64,000 bases of DNA from Adiantum capillus-veneris (lineage: Eukaryota > Streptophyta > Polypodiopsida > Polypodiales > Pteridaceae). The position numbers and the translations under genes were made by a program. Shown here in pieces: positions 47,359 through 58,679 of this stretch (position 1 is its first letter; every line of letters starts with the position of its first letter). The notes under the pieces were generated by a model. The model did no database searches, was not told where the DNA came from, and saw only the letters and a list, made by a program, of their open reading frames with translations. The stretch is taken from the NCBI GenBank assembly GCA_014529385.2, contig CM043965.1, forward strand, positions 10,612,912-10,676,911. The letters run 5' to 3'.

Positions 47359-50300
47359 ATGAGTAGCGACGAGGATGTGGGACCGTCCAACCGAAACACC
47401 TATCTCTCAACGAGGGTCTTATGTCCTTGTAATCAATGCAAGCATGCTGTGCGACGGACAAGACGTGTTTCTTTGCAGCACGTTCGTGAATTTGGCGAGT
47501 TCGATCCATCTATTATAGATCGAGTTGTTGCCAATTATAACTCGTCGGACTCTGACGCTGGCCAACAAGCAGCAATCTTGCAACCCAATAGACGTATTCG
47601 CAGGCGCTTTGGTCAAGCAGCATATGTGAGGCCACAAGATGTAGCCTCTGACAGCTCGGGGGATGATCATGCAGAGCACATTCCCAACGAGGCAATGTTT
47701 GAGCCCGAGATTGATGAAATGATCGAGACGATCATGGATTCAGAAAGGCTTATCTATGATGATATGAAAAGTGAAGCCGATACATCATTGTATAATGGAG
47801 CACGTATGTCTAGATTGAAAGCACTCCTGGTTCTTCTCAACATGCAGGCAAAGTTTGGATGGAGTGACACTAGCGTCACAGCGCTTTTCAGGTGATCTAT
47901 TACAATTAGTTTACTTTAATAGAACTCATGGTGTATAATGATCTGATAGATTTTTACACGACTGTATCATATTTTTATGTTGTGTAGATTGCTGAAAGAG
48001 CACATTCTACCAGCTGACAATGTGATGCCAGATTCCCGAGATGAAGCAAGAAAGATTTTGCGAAACTTGGGGATGGATTACAATTCTATCCACGCTTGTC
48101 CTAATGACTGCATTCTTTTCAGAGGGGAATACACAGACATGGAGAAGTGTCCGAAATGTGATTCCGAAAGATATCGAGTAGATCTCCACGGGACAAAAAT
48201 TCCACAAAAGGTTTTGCGACATTTTCCTTTGCTTCCTCGCATCAAGCATTTCTTCGAATGTAAGTCCATGGCCGCCCTAGCATCATGGCATGAGGAGAAT
48301 AAATCTTCGGATGGTGTGCTACGAATTCCTGCAGATTGCGCAGCCTGGAAACATATAGATGGAACATGGTCGGATTTTGCCAGGGAAGCTCGAAATTTGC
48401 GCTTAGGCCTGGCTATGGATGGCGTAAATCCATTTGGTCAAAGATCAACATCTTACAGTGTATGGCCCGTTGTCATCGTCAACTACAACATTCCCCCGTG
48501 GTTGACTACGAAGAAGGGGCACCTATGGCTAAGCTTGATTGTGCCAGGGCGATATAAAGTGGGGAATATGGATGTGTATCTTCGTCCACTATTGGAAGAG
48601 CTACAACAATTGTGGATTGGCATAGAGGTGGTGGATATGAGCCGACACACAGGACGACGGAATGCTTTGATCAGAGGTATTCTAATGTGGACCATGCATG
48701 ACTATCCCGAGCTAACAGAATGCTCAGGTGATCTATTGACACTCCTCTCTCAGACACTGTAAATCTTGTTTTTCCCCATAGTTGATCTATTATCATGTGT
48801 ATACATGCAGGGCTTCAAACAAGCGGATACAGAGCATGTGTCACATGTGGACCTAGACTGAATGCACGTAGGGCACCCTCACTGAAGAAGCAAATCTACG
48901 AAGGTCATCAAGCGTATCTTCCGGAGAATCATGTGTTACGCGACGGCTTTTTGGGAAGAGAGCCACCAAGGATGTCTGCACAAGCATGGTTAGAGCAGAA
49001 GGAGATGTGCGATGACGGATTGCCTCCAGGGATGAAGAGACTATCTCTATGGTACGAGTTACCATACTGGCCTCGACTCGTGATCAATCACTTGCTCGAT
49101 CCAATGCACATATTCAAGAATGTGGGTAATCTACTATGGGACCATTTGACCGGCAAGAAAGATACTTTGGGAGCCAGAGTTGACCTTAGAAATGTGGATC
49201 GTATGGAGCAATATTGGCCGCAAACAGCGTCTGATGGATCGATAAAACTTCCTAAAGCACCATGGATTTTCACAGGAGCCCAAGAACGCAAAGTAAAAGA
49301 GGCCATTCGATCTTTGCGGACCCCCACTGGCGTAATGCACTCGCTCCGAACGTGTTTTACTAAAGAAGGAAAGCTTACCGGTTTGAAGTCACACGATTGG
49401 CATAAAATGTGTCAGGTACGTTCATAGTGGACTTTAATATCATTGCATAAAATGTGGACTTTAATATCATTGCTGCACATACTTTACAGTTTATTTTACC
49501 GGTTGCCATTGAGGGATGTTTGTCTCTCGACATCCGTAACACAATCTACAAACTTGCAAAGCTGGTGCAATGGATCTCACAAAAGGAGATCGACGTAGAC
49601 TCCATACCATTCGCCAAACTAAATGCTGCGGAGCTTGTGTGCATGTTTGAGAAACATTTTCCTACTACAATGCTAACCATTCAGGTGCATCTTCTTATTC
49701 ACATAGTTGATGAGGTGGAAATAGCTGGCACAGTTCATTCCAGATGGATGTTCTTCTTAGAGCGTTTCATGAAAACGCTTAAGGGATATGTGCGTCAAAA
49801 GGCACGTCCGGAGGGTAGCATGGCAGAAGGTTGGTTGGTATCAGAGTCCCTAGTGTACATTGGAGAGTGGCTAGACGGATTTGATAAATCCCGGGACACG
49901 CTATGGCGAACCATAGATGATGAGCGCATATCTGGGATTGTCATGTGCAATCTCGGTGTTGAGAAGAAGATGACGGAAGATCTAGAGGCTAAAATCAACC
50001 GATTTTGCATGCTTCACAATCCAGTGATGCAAAAGTGGATTTCACAATATGAGGATGCAAAGCAAGAGCGACAAAGGGCACGAATCGAGTGGAGACGGGG
50101 AAGACGACCACCGATGCACTATCCAGCGGTTCTGGAGAGCCTACCAACCTTCATGAGCTTAAGATGGTTGCACAACCAATTGAAAAGCGCACAACAACGC
50201 GGTGACGAAGTGACTGAAGAAGAGTGGGAGTACTCTCGGGGTTGCGCGACCAAGGTAAGTTTGCAATGTACGACTAGCAAGTGACTTTATTTATAAACGT

Positions 50301-50997
50301 TTGAACGGCCACTCATAATCTTTGTTCGTTGTAGTATAAGTCATACACAGCAGCATGGTGTAAAGGTCGACATTTTAGGGTGGAACGAATCGACAAAAAG
50401 CGTTTTACTCAAGATTGTGGAATCATGGCAAAATTTGAACAGTCTAGTCGACGACGTTCCTCTGATGCAGATCCCGTGGTGGCAGAACTCACTTACTTCG
50501 GCACGCTGCAAGAGATTTTGAGGATCGATTACAGAGGATTTTTTGTCGACTTGTTCGACGTGCAATGGTTCAAGATAATCATGGAGGGTCGAAACGCTAC
50601 TGTGCGTAGAGGAGAGTCTGGTTTTCTTGAGGTGGATTCTACTAAGAAATGGACTGACCTAAGAGACACTTTCGTACTACCCGAGCATTGTGAACAAGTA
50701 AGTATATAAATAGTTAACATCCCCCTTTTACAAGTTATGTGCTTGAAAGCTCTCATGTAAGTTATGTGGCTCTGGCAGGTAGTATTTCATCCTACAAAGT
50801 CTACATCAAACTGGTGGTACGTCATAGAGTTAGCCCCTCGTAGTGCAAGGACGTATGAAGGCTACCATGTGCCAATCACAACGACATCAATGGAGGAGAT
50901 CAGAGAAGATGCTCAATCAGAAGCCGCTGCGGTGGTGCCAGACGAGCATCAAGATGCTACTACTCTATATGGGGTATGCAGAGGAGCTACAAAATGA
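47359..50997 (+). CDS. CACTA transposase, tnp2 type (inner element)
   Basis: Six exons can be set by GT/AG sites and by frame: 47359-47891, 47988-48727, 48811-49415, 49490-50254, 50335-50697, 50779-50997, about 1074 residues. The N-terminus has a C-rich start (VLCPCNQCKHA) and an acidic segment. Exon 2 has a CPKC...RY motif and the Transposase_21 signature RLGLAMDGVNPFGQ...WPVVIVNYNIPPWL. Exon 3 has LLDPMHIFKNVGNLLWDHLTG. Exon 4 has the DUF4218 signature (FILPVAIEGCLS, HLLIHIVDEVEIAGTVHSRWM, YVRQKARPEGSMAEG). Exons 5-6 have DUF4216 (TYFGTLQEIL, FFVDLFDVQWF). The D of AMDG is a candidate catalytic residue. It would cut and join element ends. A 2-bp deletion near 50972 compared with the outer copy shortens the tail by about 35 residues, outside the known domains. 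Confidence 0.87.
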
Positions 50998-51357
50998 AAC
51001 AGAGGATATGTGTTTAAACGGAGAGCTCTATATAGATATAGGAAGTTATGTTGAGTTATGCGAGGATGAGAGAGAGATCTCTTAAAGCCACAAATATTGT
51101 ATTTGAACAATTTTGCTCCGTGCTGTAAAAGCTCTAGCTCTCTAAGTAGCTTCCATGGTGTGTAACGCTCTTTTCTACTCGCGCTCACATCTTTTGATTG
51201 AAAATTCTGAGTTTTCGACTTGCCTCTTCTACCACTCGATTCATTGCGTCATTGTATTTATATGCGTCATTACGTCATTGTATTTAATGGTCTTTGCGTC
51301 ATTGTCTACTCTATTCATTCAATATTAAGTTTAAATATTCGTGTGTTTAATGCAGGT

Positions 51358-52671
51358 ATGGATGATGAGGAGTTTCTTTCTTCTTTGTCACCGCAGCAGA
51401 GACAGTGGTACGTGGAGCGTCATCGCTCTGGCGCATCATCGCGCGTTCCTACACCATCCGCATCTCCCTCTCTTTCGGAGCATTCGGCGCGCTCCGAAGC
51501 TTCGGCGTCGACGAGACGAGTGTCACACTCTTCTAGACACCGGCGCTCTAGTGGTGGCGGTGGCGGTTGTTGTGGGGATTCCGCCACCGATGCCTCCACA
51601 CCGCCTCGTGTTCGACGAGGCTCTTTACCCTCCCCTTCTTTGCCCGCCCCCACACCAGCCACAGCATCGCCGTCTACGCCAGGTTTTGCACGGCTGACTG
51701 TTCCTAGAAGCTACACACCTCTACCTACTCCGCCAGGAGCCACCCCACTCGACACTCCTCGCTTCGGGGCCCAGACGCCGGTGGAGACACCTCACGTCCG
51801 TACCCCCATCGACATGCCGCTAGAGACCCCTGCCGGGACACCCAGGTTCACGCGTCACCGGCCAGAGGGCTTGCCTTACTCCATCGACATCAGCGGCGGC
51901 ATCATCATGGATGATGATGGCAAGAAGGTGATCTCGCGCATGCGTGGTCTTTGCTCTCAGCTGTTTAGACACTATATACTAAACAAATGGAGTGAAGTAC
52001 CAAGTGATTTAAAAAACAGAGTCATCAGCATACTTCATGATGAGTTTCCCGTTCCAACACGGGATCAGCGCTTCAATGAAGACCTGATGAAGATTCGAAT
52101 GCGCGAATACTGCAAACACAAGCGTTCCGAAGTGCAAAAAGCAATCAAGAATGGGTGGAATAGGCCAGATTGGCTGGCCAAAGAAGATTGGAAGAATGCG
52201 AAGAAAGCAGCGCGCGAGAATCCCGACAAGTGGAAGCAACAAAAGGATGCAGCCAGAGCGCGAGTAGAGGCAAGGAGCTCGCACCACTTGGGGAGCGGTG
52301 GATGGGCATCATTTGAGGCCGATTTTGTAAGTCTTTTCACATTGCTCTTTATGCATGTTCGATAGTTTAGGGTTTATGAGTTTTTTAGTTCTAACATAAT
52401 GAAATCTTTGTATGTTTTGACAGTGGTCGATGACAGGACGTGATCCCACACCGTACGAGCGCGAGTACGCAGGCAGGAAGGGCTTAAACGCCCTGATGGA
52501 CATTCTCAGTTCTCGCGGCGGCATGGTTAGTATTAGGGTTTACTCTTTTTTATTTTTTGTATTGTTTTATAAATGTCGTTATATGTTTATACTTACTGAA
52601 AACTGTCTTATTGTCTTTTTTTGCAGAATCCGACAGATACGCCGCTTGGACGCGATGAGACGTCTGATTAG
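51358..52671 (+). CDS. CACTA second protein, Transposase_24 / TNPA-like (inner element)
   Basis: Three exons: 51358-52326, 52424-52525, 52627-52671, about 371 residues, intact. The N-terminal third is disordered: S/R-rich with a glycine run, then repeated T-P motifs (LDTPRFGAQTPVETP). The C-terminal part matches the plant Ptta/En/Spm group: YSIDISGGIIMDDDGKKVIS, SQLFRHYILNKW, ILHDEFPVP, a basic stretch KWKQQKDAARARVEA, GGWASFEADF and GRDPTPYEREYAGRKG. It ends NPTDTPLGRDETSD. In En/Spm the second protein binds subterminal repeats; the same role is likely for the GCGTCGCT arrays here. A splice acceptor-like CAG lies just before the ATG (51353-51355), so the 5' UTR may be spliced. Confidence 0.83.
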
Positions 52672-53029
52672 ACGACGTCAGTTTAGCCGTAGCTAGATAG
52701 CATTAGTTTAGGGTTTCTCATAGCTTATGTATCATGAGACGGATTTTATACGTCTTTTTGAACCATGTATATTATTACATTTGTCACCGCAATTCCTTTT
52801 GCCAATCAATTCTTTATGCCTATGATGTTGTACAATTGTCATTATTACATTTGCCAATCAATTCAGTTTGTCTATGATGTGTACAATTGTCAATTTTGCA
52901 AACAATGCGTCTTGTGGGTGACTATTTTGGGTCTATTATTTACCTTTGCACTTTTTTTAAAAAGTGAATCAAGTACAATATGGTTGATGGGTGGCAGGGC
53001 ATTCAATGCCCTGCCACCAAAAAAATATT

Positions 53030-53319
53030 CTCTCAGGCGTCGCTATAAGCGTCGCTATTTATGGCTCTGTAGCGTCGCTATATGCGTCGCTATACTCTTC
53101 TGTGAAAGCGTCGCTATAAGCGTCGCTATAGGCGTCGCTATAAGCGTCGCTATATAGCGACGCCTATAGCGACGCTTATAGCGACGGCTATAGCGACGCA
53201 TATAGCGACGCTCTCGTAGCGACGCTTTTAGCGACGCTTATAGCGACGCCGGGGGTTATAAAAACCCAATGTATTTCTGTCGCTAAGAGCGTCACAAGAG
53301 CACATAACCTCTTGTAGTG
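53030..53319. repeat. Right subterminal and terminal repeats of inner CACTA
   Basis: About eighteen GCGTCGCTATA-type units. They run in one orientation up to about 53150, pass through a perfect 20-bp palindrome GCGTCGCTATATAGCGACGC, and then run in the opposite orientation, ending in CCTCTTGTAGTG. Confidence 0.85.
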
Positions 53320-53322
53320 ATT
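53320..53322. repeat. Target-site duplication ATT of inner CACTA, right copy
   Basis: Matches 45605-45607. Confidence 0.93.
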
Positions 53323-56304
53323 TTGCCAGGGAAGCTCGAAATTTGCACTTAGGCCTGGCTATGGATGGCGTAAATCCATTTGGTCAAAGATCAACATCTT
53401 ACAGTGTATGGCCCGTTGTCATCGTCAACTACAACATTCCCCCGTGGTTGACTACGAAGAAGGGGCACCTATGGCTAAGCTTGATTGTGCCAGGGCGATA
53501 TAAAGTGGGGAATATGGATGTGTATCTTCGTCCACTATTGGAAGAGCTACAACAATTGTGGATTGGCATAGAGGTGGTGGATATGAGCCGACACACAGGA
53601 CGACGGAATGCTTTGATCAGAGGCATTCTAATGTGGACCATGCATGACTATCCCGGGCTAACAGAATGCTCAGGTGATCTATTGACACTCCTCACTCAGA
53701 CACTGTAAATCTTGTTTTTTCCCATAGTTGATCTATTATCATGTGTATACATGCAGGGCTTCAAACAAGCGGATACAGAGCATGTGTCACATGTGGACCT
53801 AGACTGAATGCCGAAGGGCACCCTCACTGAAGAAGCAAATCTACGAAGGTCATCAAGCGTATCTTCCAGAGAATCATGTGTTACGCGACGGCTTTTTGGG
53901 AAGAGAGCCACCAAGGATGTCTACAGAAGCATGGTTAGAGCAGAAGGAGATGTGCGATGACGGATTGCCTCCAGGGATGAAGAGACTATCTCTATGGTAC
54001 GAGTTACCATACTGGCCCCGACTCATGATCAATCACTTGCTCGATCCAATGCACATATTCAAGAATGTGGGTAATCTACTATGGGACCATTTGACCGGCA
54101 AGAAAGATAGTTTGGGAGCCAGAGTTGACCTTAGAAATGTGGATCGTATGGAGCAATATTGGCCGCAAACAGCGTCTGATGGATCGATAAAACTCCCTAA
54201 AGCACCATGGATTTTCACAGGAGCCCAAGAACGCAAAGTAAAAGAGACCATTCGATCTTTGCGGACCCCCACTGGCGTAATTCACTCGCTCCGAACGTGT
54301 TTTACTAAAGAAGGAAAGCTTACCGGTTTGAAGTCACACGATTGGCATCAAATGTGTCAGGTACGTTCATAGTGGAATTTAATATCATTGCATAAAATGT
54401 GGACTTTAATATCATTGCTGTACATACTTTACAGTTTATTTTACCGGTTGCCATTGAGGGATGTTTGTCTCTCGACATCCGTAACACAATCTACAAACTT
54501 GCAAAGCTGGTGCAATGGATCTCACAAAAGGAGATCAACGTAGACTCCATACCATTCGCCAAACTAAATGCTGCGGAGCTTGTGTGCATGTTTGAGAAAC
54601 ATTTTCCTACTACAATGCTAACTATTCAGGTGCATCTTCTTGTTCACATAGTTGATGAGGTGGAAATAGCTGGCACAGTTCATTCCAGATGGATGTTCTT
54701 CTTAGAGCGTTTCATGAAAACGCTTAAGGGATATGTGCGTCAAAAGGCACGTCCGGAGGGTAGCATGGCAAAAGGTTGGTTGGTATCAGAGTCCCTAGTG
54801 TACATTGGAGAGTGGCTAGACGGATTTGATAAATCCCGGGACACGCTATGGCGAACCATAGATGATGAGCGCATATCTGGGATTGTCATGTGCAATCTCG
54901 GTGTTGAGAAGAAGATGACGGAAGATCTAGAGGCTAAAATCAACCGATTTTGCATGCTTCACAATCCAGTGATGCAAAAGTGGATTTCACAATATGAGGA
55001 TGCAAAGCAAGAGCGACAAAGGGCACGAATCGAGTGGAGACGGGGAAGACGACCACCGATGCACTATCCAGCGGTTCTGGAGAGCCTACCAACCTTCATG
55101 AGCTTAAGATGGTTGCACAACCAATTGAAAAGCGCACAACAATGCGGTGACGAAGTGACTGAAGAAGAGTGGGAGTACTCTCGGGGTTGCGCGACCAAGG
55201 TAAGTTTGCAATGTACGACTAGCAAGTGACTTTATTTATAAATGTTTGGACGGCCACTCATAATCTTTGTTCGTTGTAGTATAAGTCATACACATCAGCA
55301 TGGTGTAAAGGTCGACATTTTAGGGTGGAACGAATCGACAAAAAGCGTTTTACTCAAGATTGTGGAATCATGGCAAAATTTGAACAGTCTAGTCGACGAC
55401 GTTCCTCTGATGCAGATCCTGTGGTGGCGGAACTCACTTACTTCGGCACGCTGCAAGAGATTTTGAGGATCGATTACAGAGGATTTTTTGTCGACTTGTT
55501 CGACGTGCAATGGTTCAAGATAATCATGGAGGGTCGCAACGCTACTGTGCGTAGAGGAGAGTCTGGTTTTCTTGAGGTGGATTCTACTAAGAAATGGACT
55601 GACCTAAGAGACACTTTCGTACTACCCGAGCATTGTGAACAAGTAAGTATGTAAATAGTTAACATCCCCCTTTTACAAGTTATGTGCTTGAAAGCTCTCA
55701 TGTAAGTTATGTGGCTCTGGCAGGTAATATTTCATCCTACAAAGTCTACATCAAACTGGTGGTACGTCATAGAGGTAGCCCCTCGTAGTGCAAGGACGTA
55801 TGAAGGCTACCATGTGCCAATCACAACGACATCAATGGAGGAGATCAGAGAAGATGCTCAATCAGAAGCCGCTGCGGTGGTGCCAGACGAGCATCAAGAT
55901 GCTACTACTCTATATGGGGTGCATGCAGAGGAGCTACAAAATGAAACAGAGGATATGTGTTTAAACGGAGAGCTCTATATAGATATAGGAAGTTATGCTG
56001 AGTTATGCGAGGATGAGAGAGAGATCTCTTAAAGCCACAAATATTGTATTTGAACAATTTTGCTCCGTGTTGTAAAAGCTCTGGCTCTCTAAGTACCTTC
56101 CATGGTGTATAACGCTCTTTTCTACTCGCGCTCACATCTTTTGATTGAAAATTCTGAGTTTTCGACTTGCCTCTTCTATCACTCAATTCATTGCGTCATT
56201 GTATTTATATGCGTCATTATGTCATTGTATTTAATGGTCTTTGCGTCATTGTCTACTCTATTCATTCAATATTAAGTTTAAATATTCGTGTGTTTAATGC
56301 AGGT

Positions 56305-58056
56305 ATGGATGATGAGGAGTTTCTTTCTTCTTTGTCACCGCAGCAGAGACAGTGGTACGTGGAGCGTCATCGCTCTGGCGCATCATCGCGCGTTCCTACT
56401 CCATCCGCATCTCCCTCTCTTTCGGAGCATTCGACGCGCTCCGAAGCTTCGGCGTCGACGAGACGAGCTTCACACTCGTCTAGACACCGGCGCTCTAGTG
56501 GTGGCGGTGGCGGTGGCGGTTGTTGTGGGGATTCCACCACCGATGCCTCCACACCGCCTCGTGTTCGACGAGGCTCTTTACCCTCCCCTTCTTTGCCCGC
56601 CCCCACACCAGCCACAGCATCGCCATCTACGCCAGGTTTTGCACGGCTGACTGTTCCTAGAAGCTACACACCTCTACCTACTCCGCCAGGAGCCACCTCA
56701 CTCGACACTCCTCGCTTCGGGGCCCAGACGCCGGTGGAGACACCTGACGTCCGTACCCCCATCGACACGCCGCTAGAGACAGTGGTACGTGGAGCGTCAT
56801 CGCTCTGGCGCATCATCGCGCGTTCCTACTCCATCCGCATCTCCCTCTCTTTCGGAGCATTTGGCGCGCTCCGAAGCTTCGGCGTCGACGAGACGAGCTT
56901 CACACTCGTCTAGACACCGGCGCTCTAGTGGTGGCGGTGGCGGTGGCGGTGGCGGTTGTTGTGGGGATTCCACCACCGATGCCTCCACACCGCCTCGTGT
57001 TCGACGAGGCTCTTTACCCTCCCCTTCTTTGCCCGCCCCCACACCAGCCACAGCATCGCCATCTACGCCAGGTTTTGCACGGCTGACTGTTCCTAGAAGC
57101 TACACACCTCTACCTACTCCGCCAGGAGCCACCCCACTCGACACTCCTCGCTTCGGGGCCCAGACGCCGGTGGAGACACCTAACGTCTGTACCCCCATCG
57201 ACACGCCGCTAGAGACCCCTGCCGGGACACCCAGGTTCACGCGTCACCGGCCAGAGGGCTTGCCTTACTCCGTCGACATCAGCGGCGGCATCATCATGGA
57301 TGATGACGGCAAGAAGGTGATCTCGCGCATGCGTGGTCTTTGCTCTCAGCTGTTTAGACACTACATACTAAACAAATGGAGTGAAGTACCAAGTGATTTA
57401 AAAAACAGATTCATCAGCATACTTCATGATGAGTTTCCCGTTCCAACACGGGATCAGCGCTTCAATGAAGACCTGATGAAGATTCGAATGCGCGAATACT
57501 GCAAACACAAGCGTTACGAAGTGCAAAAAGCAATCAAGAATGGGTGGAACAGGCCAGATTGGCTGGCCAAAGAAGATTGGAAGAATGCGAAGAAAGCAGC
57601 GCGCGAGAATCCCGACAAGTGGAAGCAACAAAAGGATGCAGCCAGAGCGCGAGTAGAGGCAGGGAGCTCGCACCACTTGGGGAGCGGTGGATGGGCATCA
57701 TTTGAGGCCGATTTTGTAAGTGTTTTCACATTGCTCTTTATGTTCGATAGTTTAGGGTTTATGAGTTTTTTAGTTCTAACATAATGAAATCTTTGTATGT
57801 TTTGATAGTGGTCGATGACAGGACGTGATCCCACACCGTACGAGCGCGAGTACGCAGGCAGGAAGGGCTTAAACGCCCTAATGGACATTCTGAGTTCTCG
57901 CGGCGGCATGGTTAGTATTAGGGTTTACTCTTTTTTATTTTTTGTATTGTTTTATAAATGTCGTTATATGTTTATACTTACTGAAAGCTATCTTATTGTC
58001 TTTTTTTGTAGAATCCGACAGATACGCCGCTTGGACGCGATGAGACGTCTAACTAG
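56305..58056 (+). pseudogene. Second CACTA protein in outer element, frame broken by a 430-bp tandem duplication
   Basis: Starts at ATG 56305. The segment from about 56345 is repeated from about 56775 (period 430 bp, not a multiple of three). The frame therefore shifts at the junction and stops at 56913, while the second copy stays open in another frame (to the exon end near 57716). Exons 2 and 3 would be 57809-57910 and 58012-58056. The glycine run differs in length between the two repeats. The conserved C-terminal domain itself is intact. Confidence 0.88.
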
Positions 58057-58429
58057 ACGACGTCAGTTTAGCCGTAGCTACATTAGTTTAGGGTTTCTCA
58101 TAGCTTATGTATCATGAGACGGATTTTATACGTCTTTTTGAACCATGTATATTATTACATTTGTCACCGGAGTTCCTTTTGCCAATCAATTCTTTATGCC
58201 TATGATGTTGTACAATTGTCATTATTACATTTGCCAATCAATTCATTTTGCCTATGATGTGTACAATTGTCAATTTTGCAAACAATGCGTCTTGTGGGTG
58301 ACTATTTTGGGTCTATTATCTACCCTTGCACTTTTTTAAAAAAGTGAATCAAGTACAATATGGTTGATGGGTGGCAGGGCATTCAGTGGCAGGGCATTCA
58401 ATGCCCTGCCACCAAAAAAAAATTCTCTC

Positions 58430-58676
58430 GGGCGTCGCTATAAGCGTCGCTATTTATGGCTCTGTAGCGTCGCTATAGTCTTCTGTGTAAACGTCGCTAT
58501 ATGCGTCGCTATGGGCGTCACTATATGCGTCGCTATGAGCGTCGCTATATAGCGACGCCTATAGCGACGCTCTCAGCGACGCTCGTAGCGACGGTTTTAG
58601 CGACGCCGGGGGTTATAAAAACCCAGTGTATTTTCATCGCTAACAGCGTCACAAGAGCACACAACCTCTTGTAGTG
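58430..58676. repeat. Right subterminal and terminal repeats of outer CACTA
   Basis: The same palindromic layout as the inner element (GCGTCGCTATATAGCGACGC near 58540) with fewer and more diverged units. Just upstream, GGCAGGGCATTCA occurs twice around 58373-58398. Confidence 0.85.
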
Positions 58677-58679
58677 TTG
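58677..58679. repeat. Target-site duplication TTG of outer CACTA, right copy
   Basis: Matches 42410-42412. Confidence 0.9.

Larger units (their letters stand above)
45608..53319 (+). mobile_element. Inner CACTA (En/Spm) element, possibly autonomous
   Basis: 7712 bp bounded by CACTACAAGAGG and its inverse, with target duplication ATT. It contains spliceable genes for a tnp2-like transposase (47359-50997) and a second protein (51358-52671), and full subterminal repeat arrays. It is inserted in exon 2 of the transposase gene of the same family. Confidence 0.95.
44600..56032 (+). pseudogene. Outer CACTA tnp2-type transposase, broken and split by inner CACTA
   Basis: Same exon plan as the inner copy: 44600-45132, 45229-45607 joined to 53323-53673, 53757-54360, 54435-55199, 55280-55642, 55724-56032. 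Damage: TAG at 44897-44899 (inner copy TCG); a 10-bp deletion near 45285 (ATGAAGCAAG missing); the 7.7-kb insertion in exon 2; and a 1-bp deletion near 53812 in exon 3. The last exon keeps a longer C-terminus (to 56032) than the inner copy. The domains (Transposase_21, DUF4218, DUF4216) are otherwise recognisable. Confidence 0.9.
42413..58676 (+). mobile_element. Outer CACTA (En/Spm) element, interrupted by a second copy
   Basis: The ends are CACTACAAGAGG and its inverse, with a TTG target duplication. Without the inner element it is about 8.5 kb. From the left: subterminal GCGACGCT repeats, microsatellites with a long inverted repeat, a tnp2-type transposase gene, the second (Transposase_24-like) gene, and the right subterminal repeats. 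Both genes are broken, so it could move only with help. Confidence 0.93.

Noticed and set aside
51420-51662. Minus-strand ORFs opposite the second CACTA protein (also 52009-52340 and 56367-57051)
   Set aside because: Shadows of a GC-rich, low-complexity coding region; there is no independent support.
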